Part shown: positions 27,999 to 36,862 of the stretch, piece after piece
How positions within the stretch are numbered: position 1 is the first letter of the stretch
Layout of the letters: each line of letters opens with the position of its first letter
NCBI RefSeq assembly: GCF_004137685.1
Contig: NZ_QYBB01000001.1
Coordinates: forward strand, 310,001-374,000
Direction: 5' to 3'
Source of the DNA: Lichenibacterium minor
Lineage (GTDB): Bacteria; Pseudomonadota; Alphaproteobacteria; Rhizobiales; Beijerinckiaceae
DNA length: 64,000 bases
Program-made: the position numbers and the translations under genes
Notes under the pieces: generated by a model
Seen by the model: the letters and a program-made list of their open reading frames with translations, nothing else
Told to the model about the DNA's origin: nothing
The model's database searches: none

Positions 27999-28604
27999 GT
28001 GCTTCCGCTTCCCGTCGCCGATCCCGCCCTCGCCGAGGTCCTGACCGTCATCGGCCTGTTGACGTTGGGCGGCGTCGTGCCGGTGCCGCGCCCCGTGGTC
28101 TGCATCGGCGCCGGCGCGATGCTGGGCTGGTCCGCGCTGGTCCCGGCCATGATCGGCAGCGCATTCGGGGCGACGCTGGGTTTCGCGCTGGCCCGCCACG
28201 TCCTCGCGGGCCCGATCGGCCGCTTCGTGGCGCGGAAGCCCCGGGCCGAGGCCGTCCTGCGGGCGATCGAAGCCGAAGGCTGGCGCGTGCTCGGGCTCCT
28301 GCGGCTGGGGTCCCCGGTGCCCGGCCCCGTGATCGCCTTCGCCTGCGGGGTGTCCCGCATGGGGTTCGGCGAATACAGCGTCATCTCGCTCGTCGGCGTG
28401 CTGCCGCAGACCCTTCTGTTCGTGTATCTGGGCCGCACCGGCGGCGCGGCCTTGGCCGATCCGTCGGGCGCGGGCGGGGCGACCGCCGCCGTCGGCGTCG
28501 CGTTGACCGCGGTGGCGCTGTGGCGCTTGAAGGGCGCCGCAGGGCGGCACGCGGCGCGCCGGCCGGGGAATGCCGCCCGTGAGACCCGCGATCGAAGGCC
28601 CTGA
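27999..28604 (+). CDS. VTT-domain (DedA/TVP38-type) membrane protein
   Basis: The 201-residue protein from the GTG at 27999 has four to five hydrophobic segments: TVIGLLTLGGVVPVPRPVV, LVPAMIGSAFGATLGFALA, LGSPVPGPVIAFACG, VISLVGVLPQTLLFVYLG and a last helix near 165-180. The pattern Arg-Leu-Gly-x-Pro-x-Pro and the re-entrant loops fit the SNARE-associated/VTT family (DedA, TVP38), thought to take part in lipid or small-molecule movement across the inner membrane. Specific function unknown. Confidence 0.8.
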   Translation: MLPLPVADPALAEVLTVIGLLTLGGVVPVPRPVVCIGAGAMLGWSALVPAMIGSAFGATLGFALARHVLAGPIGRFVARKPRAEAVLRAIEAEGWRVLGLLRLGSPVPGPVIAFACGVSRMGFGEYSVISLVGVLPQTLLFVYLGRTGGAALADPSGAGGATAAVGVALTAVALWRLKGAAGRHAARRPGNAARETRDRRP

Positions 28605-28739
28605 TCGCCGGCTTGAAGCCTCCGGCCGCCTGAACGGGCCCGTTGCGTCGGGCCGCGAATGCCGGGCGCGCGGTCGGCCCCGGCGAGGTCGTGGCGCGGG
28701 CGCCGTGACGGCGCGCCCGTTCCGGTCTATGCCGCCCCC

Positions 28740-29348
28740 ATGACCGACGCCGAAGACGCCCTCCGCCACAAGCTCAAGATGGCCCACCGCAAGGCCGTGC
28801 AGGACGCCGAGGTGGCGTCGAAGCCCATCGCCGAGAAGGGGCTGCTGATGGTCAACACCGGACCCGGCAAGGGCAAGTCCACCGCCGCCTTCGGCCTCGC
28901 GCTGCGCGCGCTGGGGCACGGCTGGCCGGTGGGCGTGGTGCAGTTCATCAAGGGCGCGTGGGACACGGGCGAGCGCCGCCTGCTGGAAGGCTCGGAGCTC
29001 GTGCGCTGGCATTCCATGGGCGAGGGCTTCACCTGGGAAACGCAGGACCGCGACCGCGACGTCGCGGCCGCCGAGGCGGCGTGGGGCAAGGCGCGCGAGC
29101 TGATGGCCGACCCGGCCATCCGCCTCCTGGTGCTCGACGAGATCAACATCGCGCTGCGCTACGACTACCTGCGGCTCGGCGACGTGGTCGCCGCGCTGGA
29201 AGCGCGGCGGCCGGGCCTCCACGTCGTCGCGACGGGGCGCAACGCCAAGCCGGAGCTGATCGCCGCCGCCGACCTCGTCACCACCTTCGAGGCCACCAAG
29301 CACCACTTCGCCGCCGGCGTGAAGGCGCAGGCGGGGATCGAGTTTTGA
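28740..29348 (+). CDS. cobO: Cob(I)yrinic acid a,c-diamide adenosyltransferase
   Basis: The 202-residue protein has the P-loop GPGKGKST at residues 41-48 and [15 protein letters not shown], typical of CobO/CobA adenosyltransferases that put the upper 5'-deoxyadenosyl ligand on cobalt. ATG 28740 is preceded by GGTCTATGCCGCCCCC; GTGACG at 28705 and TCTATG at 28726 may be its promoter, giving an almost leaderless message. The stop overlaps the cobQ TTG start as TTGA. Confidence 0.95.
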   Translation: MTDAEDALRHKLKMAHRKAVQDAEVASKPIAEKGLLMVNTGPGKGKSTAAFGLALRALGHGWPVGVVQFIKGAWDTGERRLLEGSELVRWHSMGEGFTWETQDRDRDVAAAEAAWGKARELMADPAIRLLVLDEINIALRYDYLRLGDVVAALEARRPGLHVVATGRNAKPELIAAADLVTTFEATKHHFAAGVKAQAGIEF

Positions 29349-30814
29349 CCTCCCCGGCCCCCGCCGCCCGCGCCCTGATGCTGCAGGGCACGGGGTCGGA
29401 CGTCGGCAAGTCGCTGGTCGTCGCCGGCCTCGCCCGCGCCTATGCGCGCCGCGGCCTGCGGGTGCGGCCGTTCAAGCCGCAGAACATGTCCAACAACGCC
29501 GCCGTGACGGCGGACGGCGGCGAGATCGGCCGCGCCCAAGCGCTGCAGGCCCGGGCGGCGGGCGTCGCCCCCACGGTCCACATGAACCCGGTGCTGTTGA
29601 AGCCGCAGAGCGAGGTGGGCTCCCAGGTGGTGGTGCGGGGGCGCGTCGTCGGCAACGCCCGCGCGCGGGAATACCAGGGCTGGAAGCCGCGGCTCATGGA
29701 AGCCGTGCAGGACAGCTTCGCGCGCCTGCGCGCCGAGGCCGACCTCGTGCTGGTGGAGGGCGCGGGCTCGCCGGCCGAGGTCAATCTCCGGCCGAACGAC
29801 ATCGCCAACATGGGCTTCGCGCGCCGCGCCGGCGTGCCGGTGGCGCTGATCGGCGACATCGACCGCGGCGGCGTCATCGCCCAGATCGTCGGCACGCGCG
29901 CCGTGATCGACCCCGAGGACGCCGCGATGGTGGTGGGCTTCCTCGTCAACAAGTTCCGCGGCGACCCGACGCTGTTCACGGACGGCATGGCGATCATCGC
30001 CGAGCGCAGCGGCTGGCCGGCGCTGGGGCTGATCCCGCATTTCGCCGAAGCGGCGCGGCTTCCCGCCGAGGACGCCGTGGCGCTCGGCGCCCCTCGCGCC
30101 CGCGGGACCGGGGTGCGGATCTGCGTGCCGGTGCTGCCGCGCATCTCCAACTTCGACGACCTCGACCCCCTGAAGCTGGAGCCGGGGGTCGACCTCGTGA
30201 TGCTGCGCGCGGGCGAGCCCGTGCCGGTCTGCGACCTCGTGGTGCTGCCGGGCTCGAAGGCCACCATCCCCGACCTCGCGGCGCTGCGCCGCGAAGGGTG
30301 GGACATCGACATCCTGGCCCATGCGCGGCGGGGCGGGCGCGTGCTCGGGCTCTGCGGCGGATACCAGATGCTCGGCCGCCGCGTGTCCGACCCCGACGGG
30401 ATCGAGGGGCCGCCCGGCGCCGTCGCCGGGCTCGGCCTGCTCGACGTCGAAACGGTGCTGACGGGCGCGAAGGTGCTGCGCCCCGTCACGGGACGCACGG
30501 TCGACGACGGCGTGCCCTTCGCGGGCTACGAGATGCATGTGGGCGCGACGACCGGCCCCGACCGCGCCCGGCCCCTGCTGCGCTTCGACGACGGCGCGGA
30601 AGACGGCGCCGTGTCGGCCGACGGGCGGGTGGGCGGCGCCTACGCGCACGGCTTCTTCGGGGACGACCGCCAGCGCGCCGCCTGGCTCCGCCGCCTCGGG
30701 GCCGCCCCCTCGGACCTCGCCTATGAGGCCGAGGTCGAGCGCGTGCTGGACCGCCTGGCCGACCACCTGGAACGCCACGTCGACCTCGACCGGCTGCTCA
30801 GCCTGGCACGGTGA
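29345..30814 (+). CDS. cobQ: Cobyric acid synthase
   Basis: The 489-residue enzyme has an N-terminal synthetase domain ([39 protein letters not shown]) and a C-terminal class-I glutamine amidotransferase with the nucleophile Cys in [11 protein letters not shown]. It amidates adenosyl-cobyrinate a,c-diamide at four positions. The start is taken as the TTG at 29345 in a TTGA overlap with cobO; an ATG eleven codons later ([10 protein letters not shown]) is the alternative. Its 3' end overlaps the convergent cobD end by 17 bases. Confidence 0.95.
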   Translation: MTSPAPAARALMLQGTGSDVGKSLVVAGLARAYARRGLRVRPFKPQNMSNNAAVTADGGEIGRAQALQARAAGVAPTVHMNPVLLKPQSEVGSQVVVRGRVVGNARAREYQGWKPRLMEAVQDSFARLRAEADLVLVEGAGSPAEVNLRPNDIANMGFARRAGVPVALIGDIDRGGVIAQIVGTRAVIDPEDAAMVVGFLVNKFRGDPTLFTDGMAIIAERSGWPALGLIPHFAEAARLPAEDAVALGAPRARGTGVRICVPVLPRISNFDDLDPLKLEPGVDLVMLRAGEPVPVCDLVVLPGSKATIPDLAALRREGWDIDILAHARRGGRVLGLCGGYQMLGRRVSDPDGIEGPPGAVAGLGLLDVETVLTGAKVLRPVTGRTVDDGVPFAGYEMHVGATTGPDRARPLLRFDDGAEDGAVSADGRVGGAYAHGFFGDDRQRAAWLRRLGAAPSDLAYEAEVERVLDRLADHLERHVDLDRLLSLAR

Positions 30815-31775
30815 CCAGCGCGGCCAGCCCCGCCAGCACGGCGAACTGCACCCCGCAGGCCCAGCGGTACAGCTTGAGCGCGTGGCGGATGTCCGCCGCG
30901 CCCGCGTCGGGCCGCCCGTCGCCCATGAAGGCGTCCTCGACCGGCACGGCCCCGTAGACCCGCGGGCCGGCGAGCTTCAGCCCGAGCGCGCCCGCCACCG
31001 CGGCCTCGGGCCAGCCGGCGTTGGGCGAGCGGTGGCGGGACGCGTCGCGCCGGACCGCCCGCCACGCCCCCGCGGCCGAACCCCCGGCGAGCGGGCAGGC
31101 GAGGACGACCCACAGCGCGGCGAGGCGCGAACAAGGCAGGTTCACGAGGTCGTCGAAGCGCGCCGCCGCCCAGCCGAAGGCGGCGTAGCGCTCCGAGCGG
31201 TGGCCCACCATGCTGTCGGCCGTGTTGGCGGCCTTGTAGAGCGCGCAGCCCGGCAGCCCGCCCAGCGCCAGCCAGAAGGCCGGCGCCACGACGCCGTCCG
31301 AAAAATTCTCGGCGAGGCTCTCGATCGCGGCCCGCGCCACGCCGGCCTCGTCGAGCACCGCCGTGTCGCGCCCGACGATCCGGCCGACCGCCCGCCGCCC
31401 GGCCACCAGGCCGTCGCGTTCCAGCGCGACCGCCACGTCGCGGACGTGGTCGTGCAGGCTGCGCTGCGCCGGCAGGCTCGCCGCGATCGCGGCCAGAAGG
31501 AGGATGCCCGGCAGCGAGTGCCCGAACCCCCATTGCAGGGCCCACGCGACGGCAGCCGTCGCGCCGAGCAGGGCCGCGAGCGCCAGGGCGCCCGCGCTGC
31601 GGCGGCGGGCGAAGCCCCAGGCCGGGCGGTTCAGCCCGCGCTCCAGCGCGGCGAGCCAAGCTCCCATCCAGGTGACGGGGTGGCCCAGGGCGCGGTACAG
31701 CGAGGCGGGATAGCCGAAGGCGGCTTCGAGGCCGAGGGCGATGCAGCAGAGCGGGATAGTGGAGGACAGGAACAT
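30798..31775 (-). CDS. cobD: Adenosylcobinamide-phosphate synthase (CobD/CbiB)
   Basis: From ATG 31775 ([20 protein letters not shown]) the protein has 325 residues, with multiple membrane segments and the family stretches [31 protein letters not shown] and [18 protein letters not shown]. It attaches aminopropanol (phosphate) to cobyric acid. A GTG at 31808 is a possible earlier start; neither has a clear ribosome site. The gene faces cobQ tail to tail (17-base overlap) and cobC head to head (overlapping starts). Confidence 0.92.
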   Translation of the reverse strand: MFLSSTIPLCCIALGLEAAFGYPASLYRALGHPVTWMGAWLAALERGLNRPAWGFARRRSAGALALAALLGATAAVAWALQWGFGHSLPGILLLAAIAASLPAQRSLHDHVRDVAVALERDGLVAGRRAVGRIVGRDTAVLDEAGVARAAIESLAENFSDGVVAPAFWLALGGLPGCALYKAANTADSMVGHRSERYAAFGWAAARFDDLVNLPCSRLAALWVVLACPLAGGSAAGAWRAVRRDASRHRSPNAGWPEAAVAGALGLKLAGPRVYGAVPVEDAFMGDGRPDAGAADIRHALKLYRWACGVQFAVLAGLAALVTVPG

Positions 31776-32832
31776 CGACACCGAGTCTGGGGAACGGGAC
31801 CGCTTCACCTATCACGGCGGCGACCTCGGCGCGGCCCGCGCGGCCTTTCCCGACGCGCCGGCGCCCTGGATCGACCTGTCGACAGGCATCAACCCGGTGC
31901 CCTACCCCCTGCCCTCGCTCGACCCCGCCGCCTGGACGGGTCTGCCCGACGCCGGCGCGGCCCGCGCCCTGGAAGCCGCGGCGGCGAGGGCCTATGGCGC
32001 CGAGGCCGCCGGAACCGTGGCGGCCCCCGGCACGGAAGCGCTGATCCAATGGCTGCCGCGGCTGTTCCCGGCCCGGCGCGTCGGCGTGCTCGGCTTCACC
32101 TACGGCGACCATGCCCGCGCCTGGCAGGCCACGGGTGCGACGGTCGAGACGGTGGACACCCTCGCCGCCCTCGCGGGCTTCGACGCCGCCGTGGTGGTCA
32201 ACCCCAACAACCCGGACGGGCGCCTCGTGGCACCGGCCGACCTCGCCGCGCTGGCGCGGCACGTCGGCCTGCTGGTGGTCGACGAAGCCTTCGCCGACGT
32301 CGTCGCGCCGTGTTGGAGCCATGCGCCCGCGCCGCCGCCGAACGCCGTCGTGCTGCGCTCCTTCGGCAAGTTCTACGGCCTCGCGGGGCTGCGGCTCGGC
32401 TTCGCGGTGGCACCGCCGGAGCGCGCCGCGGCGCTGCGGGCGGCGCTCGGTCCCTGGGCGGTGAGCGGCCCCGCGATCGCGGTCGGCCGGGCGGCCCTCG
32501 CCGACGACGCCTGGGCGGCCTCCGCCCGCGCCCGCCTCGCCCGCGACGCCGCGCGGCTCGACGGGCTGTTGACGGCGAGGGGCGCCACGGTGGTGGGCGG
32601 CACGTCGCTGTTCCGCTTGGCCGAGGTCGACGACGCGGACCCCTGGTTCCGCCGCCTCGCCGTCAGAGGAATTCTCACGCGCCCCTTCGCGGAGCACCCG
32701 CGGCGGCTGCGGTTCGGCCTGCCGGGGGACGAGGCGGCGTGGCACCGGCTGGACGACGCTCTGGGTCCTCTCGGAACGCCTGTCGGACCGGCGATGGGTC
32801 GAGGGCCGGCGGCGGCTGCCGGCTCGTTCTGA
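31741..32832 (+). CDS. cobC: Threonine-phosphate decarboxylase (CobC)
   Basis: The 363-residue PLP enzyme of aminotransferase fold has FTYHGGDLGAARAAFP, PWIDLSTGINPVPYP, NPNNPDGRL and the PLP-lysine motif SFGKFYGLAGLRLGF. It makes (R)-1-amino-2-propanol phosphate from threonine phosphate, the substrate of CobD. The ATG at 31741 has GAGG nine bases before it but lies inside the cobD gene; a GTG at 31759 is an alternative. The 3' part beyond the aminotransferase domain is a short Gly/Ala-rich tail. Confidence 0.92.
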   Translation: MQQSGIVEDRNIDTESGERDRFTYHGGDLGAARAAFPDAPAPWIDLSTGINPVPYPLPSLDPAAWTGLPDAGAARALEAAAARAYGAEAAGTVAAPGTEALIQWLPRLFPARRVGVLGFTYGDHARAWQATGATVETVDTLAALAGFDAAVVVNPNNPDGRLVAPADLAALARHVGLLVVDEAFADVVAPCWSHAPAPPPNAVVLRSFGKFYGLAGLRLGFAVAPPERAAALRAALGPWAVSGPAIAVGRAALADDAWAASARARLARDAARLDGLLTARGATVVGGTSLFRLAEVDDADPWFRRLAVRGILTRPFAEHPRRLRFGLPGDEAAWHRLDDALGPLGTPVGPAMGRGPAAAAGSF

Positions 32833-33023
32833 GCGCTTCCCGGGAGGGCGGCCGGGACGGGACTGCTATCGGCAGTTCGTTATGGGGACACCCAAAGCGA
32901 GATGCTCAGCACGTCCATGTCTGGGTTGGATCGTTTTGGATATGCCCGAAGGGGACCGCCGTGGCCGCACTTCGAAGGCTCGCCTGCCTCGGTTCGCTAT
33001 GGGTATGCTCAAAATATCAGACG

Positions 33024-33053
33024 TTGAAGGAGCTGTCGATTTGATCGTATAAG
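33024..33053 (+). promoter_or_regulatory. Candidate sigma-70 promoter of the low-G+C membrane gene
   Basis: TTGAAG (33024-33029), 18 bases, then TATAAG (33048-33053). It is the closest match to a standard promoter in the window and ends 25 bases before the ATG at 33079. It overlaps the end of the third repeat unit. Confidence 0.55.
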
Positions 33054-33078
33054 CCTCCGATTGAGCGGGAGTTCTGCT

Positions 33079-33453
33079 ATGGCCGAAATTCGGAGGGCTC
33101 GAAGAGCCTATCCATGGTACACAGGACTACTAGCCGGAGCGGTAGGCTACATCGCATATATCATTCTATGCTACGCACTGACAGGACCCATACTTCACTT
33201 CCTCGATTTTCACTTTCCATTCACATTCTTCTACCATCTCCATGAAGACGAGGCCGATGGTCCTATCGGTAATATCATGATGCTGGCGACAGGTATTTGG
33301 ATACAAATACTTATCTTTTGGGTAACGTTTGCACCATTAGCATTATTGTCCGGCTTCCCGAGAGAATGGCTGTTTATACTGACGTTCCTCAATGAGTTTA
33401 TGTTGTTGGTAATAATTCCGTCCATGGTACGAACTCTGTTCGGCCATTACTGA
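33079..33453 (+). CDS. Small membrane protein on a low-G+C island
   Basis: The 124-residue protein starts MAEIRRARRAYPWYTGLLAG, with GGGAG seven bases before the ATG. Three hydrophobic segments are visible: about 14-43 (YTGLLAGAVGYIAYIILCYA), about 67-92 (NIMMLATGIWIQILIFWVTF) and about 96-122 (WLFILTFLNEFMLLVIIPSM). An acidic His-rich loop (YHLHEDEADG) lies between the first two. A hand count gives about 44% G+C over 33121-33420 against roughly 70% around it, and rare A/T-ending codons abound, so recent transfer is likely. I do not recognise a family and assign no function. Confidence 0.75.
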   Translation: MAEIRRARRAYPWYTGLLAGAVGYIAYIILCYALTGPILHFLDFHFPFTFFYHLHEDEADGPIGNIMMLATGIWIQILIFWVTFAPLALLSGFPREWLFILTFLNEFMLLVIIPSMVRTLFGHY

Positions 33454-33704
33454 CAAAGAAGCCTCGAGGGTCGACAACGGCGTCTGAGTAGTTGGTTTTG
33501 GGTATGCCCATATCAGACCGCATCCACCGGTCTCTTATGCCCCTCAGACATCGCCAACCAAAACAGACTTCTCATAATAGACCATCCTCAGCGCACCATC
33601 ACAGCGTGTGGTCGCGATGGCCGAGGCCCGTCCATCCGTCCCCGTACTCCCCCGGTCCCCGTCACCGCTGGAGCCGACCTCGCGGGAAGGCGGCCGGCGC
33701 ACGG

Positions 33705-34058
33705 TCACGATGCGGCGCTCCCGACACCGCCCTCCCGGTCTTCGACCGCACCGGCCGATCCGCCCAGCACGGCGGCGAGCAGGCCCGGGAAGGTCGCGTC
33801 GACCTCGGCGCGGGACAGCGTGTTCAGGTGCGTGGTGCCCAGGCCGCGCGTCCGCACCAGCCCGGCCTCGCGCAGCACGCGGAAATGATGGGACATCGTG
33901 GATTTCGCCCGGCCCCCGTCGAGCGCCGCGCAGCTGCTTTCCCCGTCGCGCGCGAGCTGGCGCACGATGCCGAGCCGCACCGGGTCGCCCAGCGCATGCA
34001 GCACGCGCTCCAGCCTCAAGGGCTCCGGCGGCACCCGCTCCCCCTTCGCCACCGACAT
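33705..34058 (-). CDS. ArsR-family transcription regulator
   Basis: From ATG 34058 (MSVAKGERVPPEP) the protein has 117 residues with an ArsR winged helix: LHALGDPVRLGIVRQLARDG, the recognition helix AKSTMSHHFRVLREAGLV and the wing TRGLGTTHLNTL. No metal-binding Cys pair of the ArsR/SmtB type is seen, so it may sense redox state or a non-metal ligand. It is divergent from the old-yellow-enzyme gene 74 bases away; such pairs usually have the regulator repress both genes. Confidence 0.9.
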   Translation of the reverse strand: MSVAKGERVPPEPLRLERVLHALGDPVRLGIVRQLARDGESSCAALDGGRAKSTMSHHFRVLREAGLVRTRGLGTTHLNTLSRAEVDATFPGLLAAVLGGSAGAVEDREGGVGSAAS

Positions 34059-34084
34059 TTCCGCCCGCCCTCCCCCTTGCCTTT

Positions 34085-34102
34085 GTTCGATGGATGACGA
34101 AC
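34085..34102. promoter_or_regulatory. Candidate ArsR operator
   Basis: GTTCG (34085-34089) and CGAAC (34098-34102) form an inverted repeat with an 8-base centre, extended imperfectly by TT and AA on the sides. It is the only obvious palindrome in the 74-base divergent gap between the ArsR and reductase genes. Confidence 0.5.
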
Positions 34103-34132
34103 TAAGGCCGATCACCCCTCGCCGAGGTCACG

Positions 34133-35224
34133 ATGGCTCGCCTGTTCGATCCCTATACCCTGAAGTCCACCACCCTGCGCAACCGCATCGCGGTGTCGCC
34201 CATGTGCCAGTACATGGCCCGCGACGGCGCCATCAACGCATGGCACCAAGCCCATTACGCGTCGCTGGCGCGCGGCGGCGCGGGCCTCGTGGTCGTCGAG
34301 GCCACCGCGGTGGCGCCGGAAGGCCGCATCACCTGGGGCGACCTCGGCCTGTGGAACGATGCCCAGGCGGACGCGCTGCGCCCCGTGGTGGCCGCCATCC
34401 GGGACGGGGGCGCCGTGCCCGGCATCCAGATCGCCCATGCGGGCCGCAAGGCCTCGGCCAACCGCCCCTGGGAGGGCGACGACCACATCGCCGAGGGCGA
34501 GGAGAACGCCTGGACCACCATCGCGCCGTCGCCGCTGGCTTTCGGCGGCGGCCTCGGGCGGGTGCCGCGCGAGATGAGCCTCGACGACATCGCGCGCGTG
34601 CAGGCCGACACCGTCGCGGCGGTGGTCCGGGCCCGGGACGTCGGGTTCGAATGGCTGGAGCTCCACATGGCGCACGGCTACCTGGCGCAGAACTTCTTCT
34701 CGCCGCTCTCGAACCATCGCACCGACGCTTACGGCGGCTCGGCCGAGAACCGCGCGCGCTTCCTGTTCGAAACGCTCGTCGCGGTGCGCAAGGTGTGGCC
34801 GCAGGACAGGCCCCTCACGGTGCGGCTCGGCGTCGTCGAGTTCGACGGCAACGACGCGATGGTCGACGACTCCATCGCGCTGCTGCGGCGCATGAAGGAC
34901 GAGGGGCTCGACTTCGTCGACGTGTCGATCGGCTTCAACACGCCGGATGCGAACATCCCCTGGGCACCGAACTTCATGGCCGACACCGCCGGCCGCGTGC
35001 TGCGCGAAACGGGGCTGCCGGGCACGACGAGCTGGTACATCTCCAAGCCCGACGAGGCCGACGCACTCGTCCAGGCCGGCAAGATCGACCTGGTGATGCT
35101 GGGCCGGCCGCTGCTGGCGGACCCGCACTGGCCCTACATGGCCGCCAAGGCGCTCGGCGTGGAGAACCCGGCCTGGGCGACCCTGCCGCCGCCCTACGCC
35201 CACTGGCTCGCGCGCTATCGCTGA
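34133..35224 (+). CDS. NADH:flavin oxidoreductase (old yellow enzyme, YqjM/NamA-like)
   Basis: The 363-residue TIM-barrel flavoenzyme shows RIAVSPMCQYMA (Cys25 and Tyr27 in the place of the YqjM Cys/Tyr pair), IQIAHAGRKAS, and the substrate/FMN site ELHMAHGYLAQNFFSPLSN followed by RTDAYGGSAENR. It reduces activated C=C bonds with NAD(P)H and FMN in the cytoplasm and often serves in electrophile defence. The divergent ArsR regulator suggests induction by a reactive compound. ATG 34133 has GAGGTCACG upstream. Confidence 0.93.
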   Translation: MARLFDPYTLKSTTLRNRIAVSPMCQYMARDGAINAWHQAHYASLARGGAGLVVVEATAVAPEGRITWGDLGLWNDAQADALRPVVAAIRDGGAVPGIQIAHAGRKASANRPWEGDDHIAEGEENAWTTIAPSPLAFGGGLGRVPREMSLDDIARVQADTVAAVVRARDVGFEWLELHMAHGYLAQNFFSPLSNHRTDAYGGSAENRARFLFETLVAVRKVWPQDRPLTVRLGVVEFDGNDAMVDDSIALLRRMKDEGLDFVDVSIGFNTPDANIPWAPNFMADTAGRVLRETGLPGTTSWYISKPDEADALVQAGKIDLVMLGRPLLADPHWPYMAAKALGVENPAWATLPPPYAHWLARYR

Positions 35225-35269
35225 GGGCGATGCTCCCCCCGCGCCGGCTCGGCGCGCGGGGAGCCGCGC

Positions 35270-36274
35270 TCATCGCCGCGCGCGGAACGCCCGGTAGCGC
35301 TCGGCGATCGCGGCGGCGGTGACGGGCGCCGAGTCGATCGGCGCGTAGCTCCAGCTCTGCAGCCGCCCGGTCCAGCGCCGCACCGCGCCCACCTCCGTCA
35401 GCCGGTCGAGGTAGCGCGTCACCTTGGGGTGGCCGCCGGACGGCTCGTAGACGTGGACGGGGACGCCCGTCGCGGTCGCCTCGCCCACCATGTTGGCGCT
35501 GTCGCCCGTGACGAGGATCGCCGAGGCGTGGGCGAGGATCTGCGCATACGGGTTCTCGCCCGTCCCGTCCCACACGAAGGCGCGCCCTTGCGCGAGGGCC
35601 GGCGCCAGCGCGGCGCGGATGGCCGCCACGGCTCCGGGCGGCGTGCGGCGCGACGGCGTCACCATCAGGCTCGCGCCGGTCGCGGCGATCGTGCCGGCGA
35701 TCTCCGCCAAGTTGGCGATGTCGGCCGCAGAAAAGTCGTGGTTCACGCCCTTGCCGCCCAGCACCATGGCGACGCGCGGATGCGGCAGCGGCGCGATGCG
35801 GGGATCGGGCTCGGCCCTGGCGCGGGCGAAGACGTCCGGCCGCAGCCGATGCGCGGGCGTCAGCGTCACGATCACGTTGTCGCCGCGCAGCTTGTCGTGC
35901 TCGGGGATCCAGATCACGTCGGCGGTGCCGGTCCCCGTGTAGGGGTCCTTGACGAAAACAGTGAAGCTGCGACCGCCCGATGCCGCCTTGATCCGGCGGA
36001 GGTAGGGCACCGTGCGGCGCCCCGCCGCGAAGACGATGTCGGGAAAGGGCGGCGCGATGGGGCTGCCGTCCCGTCCCGGCGCTTCGCGCGGGTCGACCGG
36101 CCCCCAGGGCGTCGCCCAGGACCAGGGCGCGCGCGGCGCGATGAGGCGGCGCGGGGGCGCGAGGCCCAGCGCGTCGGCGATGCCGAAGCACTGGACCTCG
36201 TCGCCGATCTTGCCGTCGCTGAGCACCCAGGCGGTGGTGCCGGGCGGAAGCAGCGGCGGCTCGGCGGCGAGCAC
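35270..36274 (-). CDS. Mitochondrial fission ELM1-like family protein
   Basis: The protein has about 334 residues from the GTG at 36274; a TTG at 36322 overlapping the previous gene is the other option. It matches the bacterial ELM1-like family: AWVLSDGKIGDEVQCFGIADALGL, FVKDPYTGTGTADVIWIPEHD, VAMVLGGKGVNHDFS and ILVTGDSANMVGEATATGVPVHVY. The fold resembles GT-B glycosyltransferases and some members lie near cell-wall genes, but activity is unproven. It is last in the series carB-greA-exported protein-this gene. Confidence 0.85.
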   Translation of the reverse strand: MLAAEPPLLPPGTTAWVLSDGKIGDEVQCFGIADALGLAPPRRLIAPRAPWSWATPWGPVDPREAPGRDGSPIAPPFPDIVFAAGRRTVPYLRRIKAASGGRSFTVFVKDPYTGTGTADVIWIPEHDKLRGDNVIVTLTPAHRLRPDVFARARAEPDPRIAPLPHPRVAMVLGGKGVNHDFSAADIANLAEIAGTIAATGASLMVTPSRRTPPGAVAAIRAALAPALAQGRAFVWDGTGENPYAQILAHASAILVTGDSANMVGEATATGVPVHVYEPSGGHPKVTRYLDRLTEVGAVRRWTGRLQSWSYAPIDSAPVTAAAIAERYRAFRARR

Positions 36275-36294
36275 GGCGTCCGCGGGTCCCGTGG

Positions 36295-36849
36295 TCAGAT
36301 CCCCATCTCCCGGCGAAGCCAATAGGCGAGCTGGTAGGAGATGGAGTCGATGCGCCTCCGGTCGATGTCCGGCAGGTACCAGGCCCCGCTGTAGCTCGGG
36401 TCCAGCGTCGTGTAGATCGGCGTCTGGGACAGCACGCGGCCCCCCGACGACACTAGGCCGACGCCGTCGATGTTGTCGGGGCCGATGCCCTGCCCGCTGC
36501 CAGCACGCCCGCCGGTGTACAAGCCGAGGTAGAGCGAGTTCACGCGCACCAGCAGCGCGGCACCCCGGCTCCCCCCGCCCATGAGATCCGCGAAGACGAC
36601 CCGCAGCTGGCGGTCGAGGTCGCGCTGCAGGATCTGGGCGCCGACCGGATTGCCGAGCCGGGCGATGCGCGACGTGTCGGCCGAAACCGTGCCGAAGCGC
36701 AGCCCGGCCGGCACGGCCGCGGGCGCGTCGAAGGGCGACGGTCCGAACTGCGCGGCGGCGGGCGCCGACCGGGCGAGCGGCAGGGCGGCGCCCGCCGCCG
36801 CCGAGGCCAGGAAGCCCAGGGCGGCGCGGCGCGTGGGGAGGAGCGTCAT
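36295..36849 (-). CDS. Exported protein of unknown function
   Basis: The 184-residue protein has an N-terminal signal with paired Arg (MTLLPTRRAALGFLASAAAG), cleavage probably after AAAQ near residue 34. The mature part has a mixed alpha/beta look (ILQRDLDRQLRVVFADLM, AALLVRVNSLYLGLYTG, YLPDIDRRRIDSISYQLAYW) with a Gly/Ser-rich loop in the middle. I do not recognise the family. It starts 13 bases after the greA stop, so it is in the same operon. Confidence 0.75.
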   Translation of the reverse strand: MTLLPTRRAALGFLASAAAGAALPLARSAPAAAQFGPSPFDAPAAVPAGLRFGTVSADTSRIARLGNPVGAQILQRDLDRQLRVVFADLMGGGSRGAALLVRVNSLYLGLYTGGRAGSGQGIGPDNIDGVGLVSSGGRVLSQTPIYTTLDPSYSGAWYLPDIDRRRIDSISYQLAYWLRREMGI

Positions 36850-36862
36850 GGGTGGGGCGCGA

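Larger units (their letters stand above)
32876..33555. repeat. Degenerate short repeats around the low-G+C gene
   Basis: Related short units occur at 32876-32895 (TTCGTTATGGGGACACCC), 32925-32959 (with TTTTGGATATGCCC and GGACCGC), 32991-33023 (TTCGCTATGGGTATGCTC, then ATCAGACG), 33491-33521 (TTTTGGGTATGCCC, then ATCAGACCGC) and 33535-33555 (TTATGCCCCTCAGAC). The 32925 and 33491 units share GTTGG at the left and GACCGC at the right, so the island is bracketed by imperfect direct repeats. Confidence 0.55.

Noticed and set aside
28605..28739. Cobalamin riboswitch before cobO
   Set aside because: No B12-box or long structured leader; the gap is 135 bases and the likely promoter is close to the start codon.
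32833..33078. Coding remnant extending from cobC through the repeats to 33044
   Set aside because: The frame is open but lies after the cobC stop in another phase; similarities among its short Trp-containing stretches come from the DNA repeats.
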